64,000 bases of DNA from assembly GCA_045580145.1 (NCBI GenBank), contig JAZNNI010000085.1:62001-126000 (forward strand). Reading direction: 5' to 3'. This DNA comes from UBA1738 sp045580145. Lineage in GTDB: Bacteria; Bacillota; Clostridia; UBA1381. The notes beneath the pieces were generated by a model. The model was given only the letters and a program-made list of their open reading frames with translations, was not told where the DNA came from and did no database searches. Shown piece by piece: positions 22,426 to 32,876 of this stretch. Position 1 is the stretch's first letter. Every line of letters begins with the position of its first letter. The position numbers were made by a program, and so were the translations under genes.

Positions 22426-23685
22426 ATGTACGACATAAAAAAAGGATATGAGATTGCAAAGGAATATTATGCACAGTATGGCATTGATGTAGACAAGGTT
22501 TTAGAAATTTGTGACAAGACACCTATTTCAATGCATTGCTGGCAGGGAGACGATGTTATAGGTCTTGAAAAGAAGGAAGGCGGTCTGTCAGGTGGTATCC
22601 AGACAACAGGCAACTATCCTGGTAAGGCAAGAAATGGCGAAGAGTTAAGAGCTGACATTGAAAAGGCTATGAGCTACATACCGGGTGAATTAAAGGTTAA
22701 TGTCCACGCAAACTATCAGGAAGCTGATACATATGTTGACAGAAATGAAATCGGACCTGAGCATTTTGAAAAGTGGGCTAACTGGGCTAAGGAAAAGGGA
22801 ATAGGTCTTGACTTTAACCCTACATATTTCTCACATCCTAAGAGTGAGAATGGTACTCTTTCTGCTGCGGATGAAGAAGTAAGAAAGTTCTGGATTGAGC
22901 ACGGTATCCGTTGCCGCCAGATTGGTGAATATTTCTATAAAACAACAGGTAAGCCATGTGTAATTAATCACTGGACTCCAGACGGAGACAAGGAATTCCC
23001 TGTTGATACACTTGGTCCAAGAATGAGACTTAAAGACAGCTATGACCAGATTTTCAAGGCTACTGAAAATGTAGAAGGTGTTATAGATGGTATTGAATCA
23101 AAGGTATTTGGTATCGGTGTTGAAAGCTTCACTGCAGGTTCACACGAATTCTGTATGGGATATGTTATGAAGGCGAACAAGGACCATATCATTATGACAT
23201 TAGATACCGGTCACTATCACCCGACAGAAGTTGTTTCTGCAAAGCTTGGCTCTGTATTTGCTTTCTCTGATTCAGTTCTTCTGCACGTTTCACGTCCTAT
23301 AAGATGGGATTCTGACCACGTTGTAGCATTCGATGATGAAACAAAGTCAATTATGGAAGAGCTTGTAAGAATGAATAAGCTTGATAAGACTTATATTGCA
23401 ACAGACTTCTTTGATGCTTCAATCAACAGAATTGCTGCTTGGGTAATTGGTCTTAGAAATACAAGAAAGGCTATGCTTTATGCACTACTTCAGCCAACAG
23501 AAATGATGAAGAAGCTTGAGGCTGACGGAGATGTATCTGCAAGGCTGGCAGTTACTCAGGAATTTAAGGCTGCTCCTTTTGCACTTGTTTGGGATTACTA
23601 TTGCCAGAAGACAAACAAGGGTGTTGGTCTTGATTGGCTTAAGGAAGTTCAGGACTATGAAAAGAATGTTCTTTTAAAGAGATAA
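22426..23685 (+). CDS. rhaA: L-rhamnose isomerase
   Basis: A 419-aa enzyme converting L-rhamnose to L-rhamnulose in the cytoplasm. The family pattern is present over the full length: MHCWQGDDV near the start, GGLSGGIQTTGNYPG, LDFNPTYFSHP, CVINHWTPDGDKEFP, and the metal-site region LDTGHYHPTEV, then LHVSRPIRWDSDHVV. The length is typical. It stands alone with its own terminator; no rhamnulokinase or aldolase is in view. The AAAAGGAGA ribosome binding site is 9 bp from the ATG; a TATACT at 22385-22390 could be the -10. Confidence 0.93.
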   Translation: MYDIKKGYEIAKEYYAQYGIDVDKVLEICDKTPISMHCWQGDDVIGLEKKEGGLSGGIQTTGNYPGKARNGEELRADIEKAMSYIPGELKVNVHANYQEADTYVDRNEIGPEHFEKWANWAKEKGIGLDFNPTYFSHPKSENGTLSAADEEVRKFWIEHGIRCRQIGEYFYKTTGKPCVINHWTPDGDKEFPVDTLGPRMRLKDSYDQIFKATENVEGVIDGIESKVFGIGVESFTAGSHEFCMGYVMKANKDHIIMTLDTGHYHPTEVVSAKLGSVFAFSDSVLLHVSRPIRWDSDHVVAFDDETKSIMEELVRMNKLDKTYIATDFFDASINRIAAWVIGLRNTRKAMLYALLQPTEMMKKLEADGDVSARLAVTQEFKAAPFALVWDYYCQKTNKGVGLDWLKEVQDYEKNVLLKR

Positions 23686-23693
23686 GAATATAA

Positions 23694-23735
23694 AAAAGAG
23701 GTAGTATAGACTGTCTATATTACCTCTATTTTTTT
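23694..23735. terminator. Terminator after rhaA
   Basis: AGAGGTA / TACCTCT with an inner TATAGAC/GTCTATA stem and a T7 tail; it also serves the convergent gene ending at 23734. Confidence 0.85.
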
Positions 23736-24270
23736 AATTTGATTCTTCTAATTCTCCGTATAGCTCCTTGTAGCGGTTAAGCTCCTTTTCCAAGGCGGCA
23801 TTTTGTTGCTCAAGCTCCATAACCTGTATTTTAAGAATTGAATTTTCCGAAGGTGTGTAGCCGGCATTTTTTATATTAGCATCTTCTTCACCTGATAAGA
23901 TAACAAAACCTGTATAGCACAGTATAGAGAGGAGTATAGCACTAAATAAAACACGCTTTGAAATTGTTGTATATTTCTTGCGGTTGTTTGATTTTGAGGA
24001 ATGTGCAACCTTTTTAAGCTTGTTTACATAGGAACTCCTGTCAATTGTGAGTTTTTGTGATATATGATTAAAAAATGATTTAATCTTTCTGAATATTTTT
24101 GAAATCCCTTTTTTTCTGCTTCTGTGCGAGTGGGAATGGTGCGAAGAAGAGGACCGATGCTCATTTTTGTGATGATGGTGGCTGCTATGATGGTGATGAT
24201 GACTTCGGTGGTGCTTATGATGGTGCGAAGTCTGTGAGTCTTCTGTTTTCAAGTTTAAATCTTCTGACAT
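23734..24270 (-). CDS. Histidine-rich single-pass membrane protein
   Basis: A 178-aa protein of unknown function. By my count residues 16-50 contain 19 histidines mixed with serine, lysine and arginine; a basic stretch follows, then one transmembrane segment (about residues 107-126, VLFSAILLSILCYTGFVIL) and a C-terminal coiled coil (ILKIQVMELEQQNAALEKEL). The topology is probably His-rich and basic inside, coiled coil outside. Metal buffering or binding to nucleic acid are possible roles, unproven. It follows addA on the same strand by 27 bp and may be co-transcribed. Confidence 0.65.
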   Translation of the reverse strand: MSEDLNLKTEDSQTSHHHKHHRSHHHHHSSHHHHKNEHRSSSSHHSHSHRSRKKGISKIFRKIKSFFNHISQKLTIDRSSYVNKLKKVAHSSKSNNRKKYTTISKRVLFSAILLSILCYTGFVILSGEEDANIKNAGYTPSENSILKIQVMELEQQNAALEKELNRYKELYGELEESN

Positions 24271-24297
24271 TTTGTTTCTCCCTTTTGTTTTTCTACA

Positions 24298-27200
24298 TTA
24301 TACTACATTATTGTCAAAAAATAAATAGATAAATTTCTCTTTCACACACTTTTTTGTTATTTTATGAAGTGCATAGCTGTATAAATTGAGCTGTTTGTCA
24401 TATTTTTCGTGAATTTCCGAAATATCAGAATAGCGGTCAGTCTTATAATCTACTAAAACAAGTTCACCATCCTCTTCAAAGAAGCAGTCAATGACACCCT
24501 GAAGAATAATAAACTCATCATCTGTATTTTTAGTGTCGGGGTAGACATAGCTTGCAGGGATTTGAACCTCAAAAGGCTGCTCACGAAATACCTTTTGTGC
24601 GGATATTATGCGCTTTCCAATGCTGGAACTGTAAAAGCTGACAATCTTGTCAGGCGATATCAGGGCTGCCTCTTTTTCGTCAAGCTTACCGATTGATACA
24701 AGTGAGGAGATAGATTTCTTGACATAATCCTCATCCATATCAGGTTTTGGAATCAGTAACTCTAAAACCTTATGCATCGCTGTGCCGTAAAAAGCTCCAC
24801 TGGGTTGAGTTCCTTGCATAAATTGCGGCATAGGGGTTAAAATGGTTTCGTGTGTGGATTTTAGTTCCGAAACAGACACCTTAGTAGGAAGAGAGGAAAT
24901 CTGTTCATACGGATACTTAAAATCAAGAATGTGCGTGAGGTCGATGCTTGTTGTTTCATTATTACTGTCTTCAGCTTGCGAAACAGATGTGACATTTATA
25001 TCGCTGTAATTTATGGTTGACACTTTCCAATTAGGCGAGGTAAGTGCGACAGGAACGACCCAGTCAGCAAAGCCGCTTGCCTTTTTTACGTCATATGGCG
25101 TGAAGAAGAGTGCACCATCTGAAGAATAGGAAGCCCACTTCTCCATTGCTTTTGAAAGCCCACTTTTTCCTGATTTGTCAATATTTCCTGATACGGTTGT
25201 TATGAAGTAAAGTTTCTCTTTTGCACGTGTCAGTGCAACATACAACTTTCTGATTTCTTCTGAGACTTGCTCGGCATTCTGAACTGATTTGAAGATTGAT
25301 TTTGCAGGGGTTTCCAATCGGTAGCTGTTTTCAAAATCAATATAGTCCATAGATAGCCCGTAATCTTTGTGCAGAAGAACGCGTGACTCCGAGTTTGTTT
25401 TATTAAAATGCTTTCCGCCGCCTGTTATGAATACGACGGGAAATTCGAGACCTTTGCTTTTGTGAATTGTCATTATGCGAACTACGTTATGCCCTTCACC
25501 GACAAGCTTCGCGCTTGATAAATCAGTATCCTTTTTCTTCATACGTTCAATATACTTTATAAAGTTGAAAAGACCCTGAAAACCATTATTTTCATATTGT
25601 TTTGCGCGCTCGAAAAGGAGACGGAGATTTGCCTGTGCTTCCTCGCCGCCGTGCATAGCACCGACAAACGCGTAAAAGTCAGTTTCCTCATATAGAGTCC
25701 ATACAAGCTTGTCCGAGGACATATACCTTGAGTAATGTCTCCATCTTTTAAGGTTTTTGTAGAAAATTTCTGCCTTTTGTGCAACTTTTATCTGCTCTTC
25801 GTCTGAAAGCCCTCCTGAATTATTGAGGGAAATAAGATCTTTTAATGCGCTAAAAAATCTGCCCTTTTTGCATCTTCTGATAATTACTAATTCGTCGTCG
25901 GTAAAGGACGCAATAGGTGAACGTAGGACAGCAATGAGCGGAATGTCCGAGTAAGGATTATTTATTACCTTCAATAGTGAAAGCATAAGGTTGATTTCAT
26001 TTTTCTCAAAGTATCCGCTGCTTTCCACAAAGCATTCTATTCCAGCGCTGTTAAGCTCTGCAATATAGCTTTCGGCAGAGGATTTATAGGAAGACATAAG
26101 GATTACTATATCACGGTTTTCTATGTCGCGGTATATATCCCCGTCACGAACTTTGAAATGCTCTGCTTTCAGTTTGTTGATTTCCGATGCGACAAGGCGG
26201 GCTTCGAGTACAGGGTTTGAAAGGTCATCCTCCTCCAATTCATCAAAATCGGATGGCTGCGCCTCGATTATATGACACTCTGAAATATAGCTGTTGTTTA
26301 CGTTTTTATAGCTATCATTTCCTGCGTAAAGACGCTGATCGCTGTCATAATTAAGCTCGCCGGCTGCCTCTGTCATAATGGCCTCAAAAATATCATTGAT
26401 GCTCTCTAAAACCTCAAGACGACTGCGGAAGTTTTTGGAGAGAATGATTTTTCTGTTTTCAGAATTTTCAAGGCTTGAATAGGTATCACTTTTTTTCTTG
26501 AAAATCGTCGGGTCACTTGAGCGGAAACGATAGATGCTCTGCTTCATATCGCCCACCATAAAAAGGTTGGAGCCGTTTGTTACATATTTAAAAATTTCCT
26601 CTTGCAAAAGACTTGTATCCTGATATTCGTCCATAAGGATTTCTTCATATTTGTCCTGTAATTGCCTGCAGATGTCCGGGTTTTCTGATAAAAGCCTTGC
26701 TGTCATTTGCTCGGTATCGTGAAATTCCAGAATGTTTTTTGCGAGCTTTTTCTGCATAAAAAGCTTATCATATTTCTCGGTAAGGTGAACGAGTGAAAGT
26801 GCAACAGGGTATAGCTTTTCTCGGGATTGCGCCTCAGCTTCAGAAAGGGAAAGCCCTGTAAAAAGCGATGCCTCGGCGAGAAAGTCCTTGACCTTTTGCC
26901 TCAAGGCTTTTAAAGCATCTTTTTCTTCATCGGATTTAGAGTCAAGCCTTGCAAGACGTTCAAAAGAAAAATCGGTAGATAAGCGTAAAGCATCTTTAAA
27001 ATCCGATGCAAGCAAGGTTTTAAGGTATATGTAGTCATAATAAAAGGCATTGTAGTAGCTTTTCCATTCATCATAAACGGGTGTGCCTTTTTGGGGCGGG
27101 TTAGAGTTTATAAAGTTGTCAATATCCAAAGTCTCGCAAATCTGCTCAAGCCCTCTTTTTGAACATTCGAGTGCCTCGGAAACATTTTCCTTGTACTGCT

Positions 27201-27891
27201 CAAAGCCCTTTTTAAACCAGGTTGTGTTTTCAATCCCGTTTTCACATTTCAAATCATTTACCTTTTCATAAAGCCACTTTATAGGATTTGGGATTGAACG
27301 TGTAAAGTCATATATATGACGGATAAGACTTGCAAGTCCATCATCACTGCGGCCTGTTGCGTAAAGGCATAAAAGGTCTATAAATTCCCTGTCATTTTCC
27401 TCATAAAGCTCGGAAAAAAGCTCTTCCATAGCCTCCTCCGAAAGAATTTGTGCCTGAGGGGAATCTGCGATTGAAAAATCGGGTTCAATTCCAAGCACAT
27501 TAAAATTTTCACGCAGAAGCTTAAGACAGAAAGCATCAATAGTAGTTATATCGCAGGCAGAGAGAAGAAGCTGCTGGCGTTTTATGAGTTTTTTTCGCAC
27601 ATCATCTCCTGAGGTTATTGCCATTTTAAGCTCATCAGAGAGGGCTTTGTTTATTCTTTCTGCCATTTCACGCGCTGCGGCATTTGTGAAGGTGACGATT
27701 AAAAGTCTGTCAATATCAATGCTGTCGGAGATATTTTCAGGAATAAGCTTTTTTATTACTCGCTCTACCAATACTGCCGTTTTTCCGCTACCTGCGGCTG
27801 CGCCTACCAGAAGGTTACAGCTTTGTCCGTTTTCTAAATATTTGGTGTTTATTGCGTCAAGTTGTGAATCTGTCCAATTTCGGCTACTCAT
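24298..27891 (-). CDS. addA: AddA helicase-nuclease subunit
   Basis: A 1197-aa UvrD-like DNA helicase fused to a RecB-type nuclease. Walker A is GAAAGSGKTA (about residues 30-39), with DEYQDTS (motif II), GDMKQSIYRFRSSDP (motif III) and LYVALTRAKEKLY (motif VI). The nuclease motif GVIDCFFEEDGELVLVDYKT is near the C-terminus. With AddB it resects double-strand breaks for RecA and degrades linear foreign DNA. It overlaps addB by 8 bp. The length is standard. Confidence 0.95.
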   Translation of the reverse strand: MSSRNWTDSQLDAINTKYLENGQSCNLLVGAAAGSGKTAVLVERVIKKLIPENISDSIDIDRLLIVTFTNAAAREMAERINKALSDELKMAITSGDDVRKKLIKRQQLLLSACDITTIDAFCLKLLRENFNVLGIEPDFSIADSPQAQILSEEAMEELFSELYEENDREFIDLLCLYATGRSDDGLASLIRHIYDFTRSIPNPIKWLYEKVNDLKCENGIENTTWFKKGFEQYKENVSEALECSKRGLEQICETLDIDNFINSNPPQKGTPVYDEWKSYYNAFYYDYIYLKTLLASDFKDALRLSTDFSFERLARLDSKSDEEKDALKALRQKVKDFLAEASLFTGLSLSEAEAQSREKLYPVALSLVHLTEKYDKLFMQKKLAKNILEFHDTEQMTARLLSENPDICRQLQDKYEEILMDEYQDTSLLQEEIFKYVTNGSNLFMVGDMKQSIYRFRSSDPTIFKKKSDTYSSLENSENRKIILSKNFRSRLEVLESINDIFEAIMTEAAGELNYDSDQRLYAGNDSYKNVNNSYISECHIIEAQPSDFDELEEDDLSNPVLEARLVASEINKLKAEHFKVRDGDIYRDIENRDIVILMSSYKSSAESYIAELNSAGIECFVESSGYFEKNEINLMLSLLKVINNPYSDIPLIAVLRSPIASFTDDELVIIRRCKKGRFFSALKDLISLNNSGGLSDEEQIKVAQKAEIFYKNLKRWRHYSRYMSSDKLVWTLYEETDFYAFVGAMHGGEEAQANLRLLFERAKQYENNGFQGLFNFIKYIERMKKKDTDLSSAKLVGEGHNVVRIMTIHKSKGLEFPVVFITGGGKHFNKTNSESRVLLHKDYGLSMDYIDFENSYRLETPAKSIFKSVQNAEQVSEEIRKLYVALTRAKEKLYFITTVSGNIDKSGKSGLSKAMEKWASYSSDGALFFTPYDVKKASGFADWVVPVALTSPNWKVSTINYSDINVTSVSQAEDSNNETTSIDLTHILDFKYPYEQISSLPTKVSVSELKSTHETILTPMPQFMQGTQPSGAFYGTAMHKVLELLIPKPDMDEDYVKKSISSLVSIGKLDEKEAALISPDKIVSFYSSSIGKRIISAQKVFREQPFEVQIPASYVYPDTKNTDDEFIILQGVIDCFFEEDGELVLVDYKTDRYSDISEIHEKYDKQLNLYSYALHKITKKCVKEKFIYLFFDNNVV

Positions 27892-30800
27892 CGCTGCCTA
27901 CCTCCTTTTTGATAAATTCCAAAGCCTTTTCATCACTTGAAAATAGCTTGCGGCATCCCTCACCGCTCGACATACATATCTCGTGATAGTCACAGTAATT
28001 GCACGGAGAAGCTTGTCCGTCGCGATAAGGTGATATGCTGATGTTTCCTGATTTTATTGCTTTATCTGTGTCGATGACGGCCTTTTTCATATAGTCGGAA
28101 AGCAGGTCAAAGGTTTTTCGTGACGTAACCTGTGAGGATGCACTAAGTGTACCGTCCTTTTTTAGGCTTATGTTCAAAAAGTCACTTTCTAAGTTTTCCG
28201 AAAGGGTAGAGTCCATATCGAATGCGACATCATAAATAAGCCCGTCTCCTTCGGGAGCTGCATCTAATATCACGATTCCGTCAAGCTTTTTCTGTTTTTT
28301 TAGTTTTTGCGCGGCAAGAGATTTATCCGGTGTGTCAACTGCCACCATATCATCATTTATCTTGTTATACATTATCGCCGAGACCTGCGGAGTAAGAGTT
28401 CCTTCTGCCTTTTCAAGCTTGCCTGATTTATAGAGATTTACTGCCGCCACAGAATAAAGCACAAGCTGCATATCAATCTTGTTGCAGATTGCAGAAATAC
28501 TGAATTTTTTGTGTCCGGACTTGTAGTCAATAATTCTTATATTAGCCTTGTTTTCGCTTGCAAGCTCCATTATGTCTATGCGGTCGATTGTGCCGATTAA
28601 TGTGACACTTTCATTTTTCCAGTTAATCTCTATTTCGAAGTCTTTTTCATAGCAGACTGCGGTGTATCCGCCTTTTGAGAGGCTGAGCCTTATGGTGTCA
28701 ACAGATTTTTTTAGAGTACGTTCGCATCGAGATAAAAGATATTCAATCCGGTTTTTGTCATCGCGAGCGCGGGAAAGAATTTTTGCGGATAAATCCTTCA
28801 TTACGTCGCTGATAAGCTCTTTGCACCTTTCATCCGTTAACTCGGTCCAGCGATTGTGAATTTCCTCTATGGTTGTTGCGCCAAGTTCAACCTTTTTGCA
28901 AAATTCACATACTGCTGTATGAATAAGACTGCCTATATGCGATTTTTCTACGCGCTTTATTTCTTGTGGCTGTGCATAAAGACCGCGTTCCAAGTAATAT
29001 GCAAACGGGCATTTACTATATTTTTCAAGCGCAGTAATGCTATATTTTTTATTTTTTCCATATAAAAGCTGTGCCTTTATTCTGGAAAGCTGAGGCTGAA
29101 TTTTTTTGTATTCTGCTGCCATTTTGAGCGCCTCGAGTCTATCTGAATACTCAGGATGCTGTGAATACCAGTCAAAAACAGCCTGCCAGATGTCTTCGGG
29201 CGTTTTCTTATAGTACTCTGAAAGCTTTGCCAGCATATAATAAAATCCGCGCTTTGAAGATGCTAAAAGTTCTTCATCGGTTGGTTTTGAAATGATGTTG
29301 TCCCTTTTCTCCATTTTGGGAAACATATATGTAAGCTCGGTTACAAACTGCGCCGGAGCAAGAGAATTTCCCTCTGAGTTTGATGCCGGACAGCTTACGA
29401 ACAGCTTTTCAGTAGCCGTACTTACTATGCGGAAAAGCTTTAGATTTTCAAGGAGTATGCGGTTTAAATCGTCCGGTGCGAGCTCTTTTTCATATCCCGA
29501 TAATGCAGAATTTATGAGCGAGCGGTCGAGTGAGCTTAAAATTGCCGAGCCGGAAGGCTCTGCCGGTATATGGCCGTGTGTTGCGCCGATGATGAAAAGA
29601 GCTTTCACGCGAGACGGTGAGTTTCTGCCCACTGTTCCAACTGTGACTCTGTCAAGACCTGACGGGATTATGGAAAGGCTGCACTCTGAAAGACCATTTT
29701 TTAAGTATTCAAAAAATGTTTCGCGGCTTACGACTTCATCGCCGAGCGTTGTTACCATCTGGTCAAGAACTTCCATTATGTTGTTCCAGATTTGTTTAAA
29801 CTGTTCTGATTCATCGCGCAGATTTTCGCTGTCGAGCCGTTCGCATTCGAATTCAATTCCTTCATATAAATTTATGTCACACAAAAATTCATAAACTGCT
29901 GTGGCAATTTTTTTTACAGTTCTGCCCTTGTTATCAAGAAAGTTTTGGAAAGGAAGTATTATCTGCTTCCTTAATGAGTTTAATTTTTCGAGGTCATTTT
30001 CTTGCCTTGAGCGATTTTCAATAACATCGTCAAAGATGGTTTCGTTTCCCTCGGTCCATTCGTTAAACCACGCCTTTTTTCCACGAATGCCACGCATTAG
30101 GACATAGTTTTCCAAAAGGTCAATATCCTCTTGGTTAAGAGGGGAGATTGCACTATCGTCCTTTACATATATGTAGCCTGCACGAAGGTAGTCAAACACG
30201 GAGGAGTAGCTCCAGTTTTCAGAGAGTATGTCAAAAAGTGCAAGCACTGTTCTTGCGATTGGATGCATAGAAATGGACATTTTTTCGTCGGTAAAAAACG
30301 GGATGTTATAGTCCCCGAAAACTGCACTTAAAATATGCAGATATCCCGAAATATCCCCGAGAATTACACCAATATCACGAAATCTGTAGCCATCATCGCG
30401 TACAAGTGATATGATTTTTGATGCGGCGTGTTCGATTTCGGAATATAAATCACGCGCTGTAAAAAGGGAAATATTTTTACAATCGCCGACAAATTTTTGC
30501 TTGTCCTCCCAATGCATAAGTAGATGGCGAATGTCATCTGCCTTTATGTAATCGGGATTTTGAGAAAGCTCTTTTGTGTATAGCTGTGCATTTTCCGAAA
30601 GCGCGATTGCTATTAGTTGTTTTTTTGTCTTTATAACAGGTGCAAAAAGACTGTCCTCATCTTCTGAGTCCATACCGAGAGTTACGAAAACTCCGCGCGA
30701 TGTGCGGACTAGAGAGCGTATAGCGTGAAGGTGCTGAGGCATAAAGTCATTATAGTCATCTATAAAAAAGAATGTGTCAGAAAAAGCATTTGATGCGGCG

Positions 30801-31336
30801 ACAAATTCCGCAAACAGAGTGAGCGCATCTTCACCATCTTTAAATTCATCACTGAAAAGACCAAGATAATTTTTGTAAATTTCGTTTATGGATGCAAGCT
30901 TTTTTGCAGTTGCGGGATTGTCGGGGGTTATGCTATCGAGGTCGCAGGGCATAATTTCATATCTGCGAAATTCCGAAAACAGCTCTCGCATAGATGAAAT
31001 AAAGCCGCTTTTTTTTGCACCGGAGAAGAAAGCGTTGTCTTCACTCATCATTGATACTGCCTTTGAAACCAGCATCATTTTTCCTGACGGAAGGACAGTA
31101 TTTTCCTGATTTATAAATCTGTGAATAAGGCGGGAAAAGGTCAATACTTCTACGCGGTTAAGACCTAATCCACCCATACTTTGACATAGAGTTTTTTCGG
31201 CAGTATATGAAAATTGCTCGGGAACAATCAAGACAGCATTAGCCTCTGGATTGTTTTTTAAGTTTTCTTTTATTAAGTTGAAAAGATGTGTGCTTTTTCC
31301 ACTGCCAATGCCGCCTGTTATTATATTAAGAAGCAT
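27884..31336 (-). CDS. addB: AddB helicase-nuclease subunit
   Basis: An 1150-aa partner of AddA. It keeps a Walker A-like GGIGSGKST near residue 8 and has the iron-sulfur nuclease domain: the first cysteine in KYSKCPFAYYLERGL, the catalytic region GTIDRIDIM ... IRIIDYKSG, and the C-terminal cluster CNYCDYHEIC. In known systems AddB scans for Chi. Order addB-addA with overlapping genes is the usual Firmicutes arrangement. Confidence 0.94.
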   Translation of the reverse strand: MLLNIITGGIGSGKSTHLFNLIKENLKNNPEANAVLIVPEQFSYTAEKTLCQSMGGLGLNRVEVLTFSRLIHRFINQENTVLPSGKMMLVSKAVSMMSEDNAFFSGAKKSGFISSMRELFSEFRRYEIMPCDLDSITPDNPATAKKLASINEIYKNYLGLFSDEFKDGEDALTLFAEFVAASNAFSDTFFFIDDYNDFMPQHLHAIRSLVRTSRGVFVTLGMDSEDEDSLFAPVIKTKKQLIAIALSENAQLYTKELSQNPDYIKADDIRHLLMHWEDKQKFVGDCKNISLFTARDLYSEIEHAASKIISLVRDDGYRFRDIGVILGDISGYLHILSAVFGDYNIPFFTDEKMSISMHPIARTVLALFDILSENWSYSSVFDYLRAGYIYVKDDSAISPLNQEDIDLLENYVLMRGIRGKKAWFNEWTEGNETIFDDVIENRSRQENDLEKLNSLRKQIILPFQNFLDNKGRTVKKIATAVYEFLCDINLYEGIEFECERLDSENLRDESEQFKQIWNNIMEVLDQMVTTLGDEVVSRETFFEYLKNGLSECSLSIIPSGLDRVTVGTVGRNSPSRVKALFIIGATHGHIPAEPSGSAILSSLDRSLINSALSGYEKELAPDDLNRILLENLKLFRIVSTATEKLFVSCPASNSEGNSLAPAQFVTELTYMFPKMEKRDNIISKPTDEELLASSKRGFYYMLAKLSEYYKKTPEDIWQAVFDWYSQHPEYSDRLEALKMAAEYKKIQPQLSRIKAQLLYGKNKKYSITALEKYSKCPFAYYLERGLYAQPQEIKRVEKSHIGSLIHTAVCEFCKKVELGATTIEEIHNRWTELTDERCKELISDVMKDLSAKILSRARDDKNRIEYLLSRCERTLKKSVDTIRLSLSKGGYTAVCYEKDFEIEINWKNESVTLIGTIDRIDIMELASENKANIRIIDYKSGHKKFSISAICNKIDMQLVLYSVAAVNLYKSGKLEKAEGTLTPQVSAIMYNKINDDMVAVDTPDKSLAAQKLKKQKKLDGIVILDAAPEGDGLIYDVAFDMDSTLSENLESDFLNISLKKDGTLSASSQVTSRKTFDLLSDYMKKAVIDTDKAIKSGNISISPYRDGQASPCNYCDYHEICMSSGEGCRKLFSSDEKALEFIKKEVGSDE

Positions 31337-31410
31337 TTTCCCTCTCCTTTATGCAGATAAATCGATTTCTTACATTATATAATATCACATTTTGCACACA
31401 AAAAAAAGTA

Positions 31411-32658
31411 CTAATCCAAAAAAATATTTGCACCGATAGATTCGAGCTTTTTAGAAAGCTGTTCATAGCCTCTTTCAATATGCTCTACACCAGTGATTTC
31501 CGTCTCTCCAGTTGCGCAAAGGCCAGCAAGCACCAACGAAGCCCCGCCCCTTAAATCGAAGGCACTTACTTTTGCACCGCTCAATTTCTTGCTACCTTCA
31601 ATTACAGAGCTTCTGCCGTCTATGCGTATGTTAGCGCCCATTCGGTTAAGCTCACCTATGTGCAAAAAGCGGTTTTCAAAAACAGTTTCCACGATAATCC
31701 CTGTACCTTCAGTTTCGCACATAAGTGCCGAAAATTGTGCCTGCATATCGGTAGGAAAGCCGGGAAAAGGAAGGGTCTTTATATTTGCTGATGAGAGCGG
31801 ACGCGAGGCATCTATTCTGATGAGATTGTTTTCTTCTGTGATTATTGCACCCATTTCTGTGAGTTTTGCGGTAACGGGTTTTAAGTGAAGCGGATTGACG
31901 TTACGGATTTCTCCCTTGCCGCCTGTGATGGCAAAGGCACTCATAAACGTTCCTGCTTCAATTCTGTCTGAGATTATTTTGTACTCGCAAGGCGAAAGGG
32001 AGTCTACACCGCGAATTGTAACAGTATCGCTGCCCATACCCTCTATCTGAGCACCTTGTGCATTTAAAAATTCTGCGAGGTCGGTGATTTCAGGCTCTGC
32101 AGCAGCATTTTCTATGACAGTTTCACCATCTGCTAAAGCGGCTGCCATAATAAGGTTTTCTGTTGCACCAACACTCGGGAAATCAAGGTAAATTCTATTC
32201 CCTTTAAGTTTTTTGCATTTTAAATCCACATAACCGTGTCCGTGCTCTACTTCTGCGCCGAGTGCGGCAAAGCCTTTTAGGTGAAGGTCTATGGGGCGAT
32301 TGCCTATGGGACATCCGCCCGGCATAGAAATTCTTGCTCTGCCCATTCTTGCAAGAAGTGGAGCGGCAAGCAAAAAAGAGCCGCGAAATTTGCTGACAGC
32401 CTCATAGGGAGCTGAGTCTCCGATGCAGTTTGTGAAATCTACGGACACTTTATCATTAAATCTTGAACAGCTTGCACCAAGCTCCTCTAAAATAGATAAC
32501 ATATATTCAATATCAGTAAGATTTGGTATATTAAGCAGCGTGTTTTTTCCGTGGGTTAGAATTGTCGAGGCAAGAATGGGAAGTGCGGCATTTTTTGAAC
32601 CGGAACAGGTGATGGTTCCGGATAATGAATCAGATTTCTTTACAATAATTTTTGGCAT
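31411..32658 (-). CDS. murA: UDP-N-acetylglucosamine 1-carboxyvinyltransferase
   Basis: A 415-aa enzyme for the first committed step of peptidoglycan synthesis, transferring enolpyruvate to UDP-GlcNAc. SGSKNAALPI near the N-terminus holds the conserved Lys-Asn, and PGGCPIGNRPIDLHL carries the catalytic Cys loop, the fosfomycin target. I use the ATG at 32658 (MPKIIVKKSD), which has GGAG at 6 bp; the frame extends to 32700 without a better site. Clostridia often have two murA paralogues, and I cannot tell which this is. Confidence 0.92.
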   Translation of the reverse strand: MPKIIVKKSDSLSGTITCSGSKNAALPILASTILTHGKNTLLNIPNLTDIEYMLSILEELGASCSRFNDKVSVDFTNCIGDSAPYEAVSKFRGSFLLAAPLLARMGRARISMPGGCPIGNRPIDLHLKGFAALGAEVEHGHGYVDLKCKKLKGNRIYLDFPSVGATENLIMAAALADGETVIENAAAEPEITDLAEFLNAQGAQIEGMGSDTVTIRGVDSLSPCEYKIISDRIEAGTFMSAFAITGGKGEIRNVNPLHLKPVTAKLTEMGAIITEENNLIRIDASRPLSSANIKTLPFPGFPTDMQAQFSALMCETEGTGIIVETVFENRFLHIGELNRMGANIRIDGRSSVIEGSKKLSGAKVSAFDLRGGASLVLAGLCATGETEITGVEHIERGYEQLSKKLESIGANIFLD

Positions 32659-32745
32659 ATTTTTCTCCTTTGCTTTATTTACTTTTCTTAGTATGCTCAT
32701 ATTATCTTTTTTTAAAAAGAAAAATAAAATAATTATAAAAAATAC

Positions 32746-32774
32746 TTGACAAAGGGGGTAGGGGATGATATAAT
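32746..32774 (+). promoter_or_regulatory. Sigma-A promoter of rpmG-secE-nusG
   Basis: Consensus TTGACA, 17 bp, TATAAT, about 100 bp ahead of rpmG. Confidence 0.9.
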
Positions 32775-32876
32775 GAGTTAGCTGAGAAGTAGGTTCTTTT
32801 TTTTTGCATATAAAGATTGGATAAAAAAGGACACGCTTCTATTGATATTATTGTTACTACAGACGGAGGTGTTACC

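Noticed and set aside
29292..29894. 200-codon ORF antisense to addB
   Set aside because: It is a mirror of addB codon usage with no RBS or family resemblance.
32775..32876. tRNA-Trp gene between the promoter and rpmG
   Set aside because: No cloverleaf or T-loop sequence is present, although this position is used for tRNAs in other genomes.
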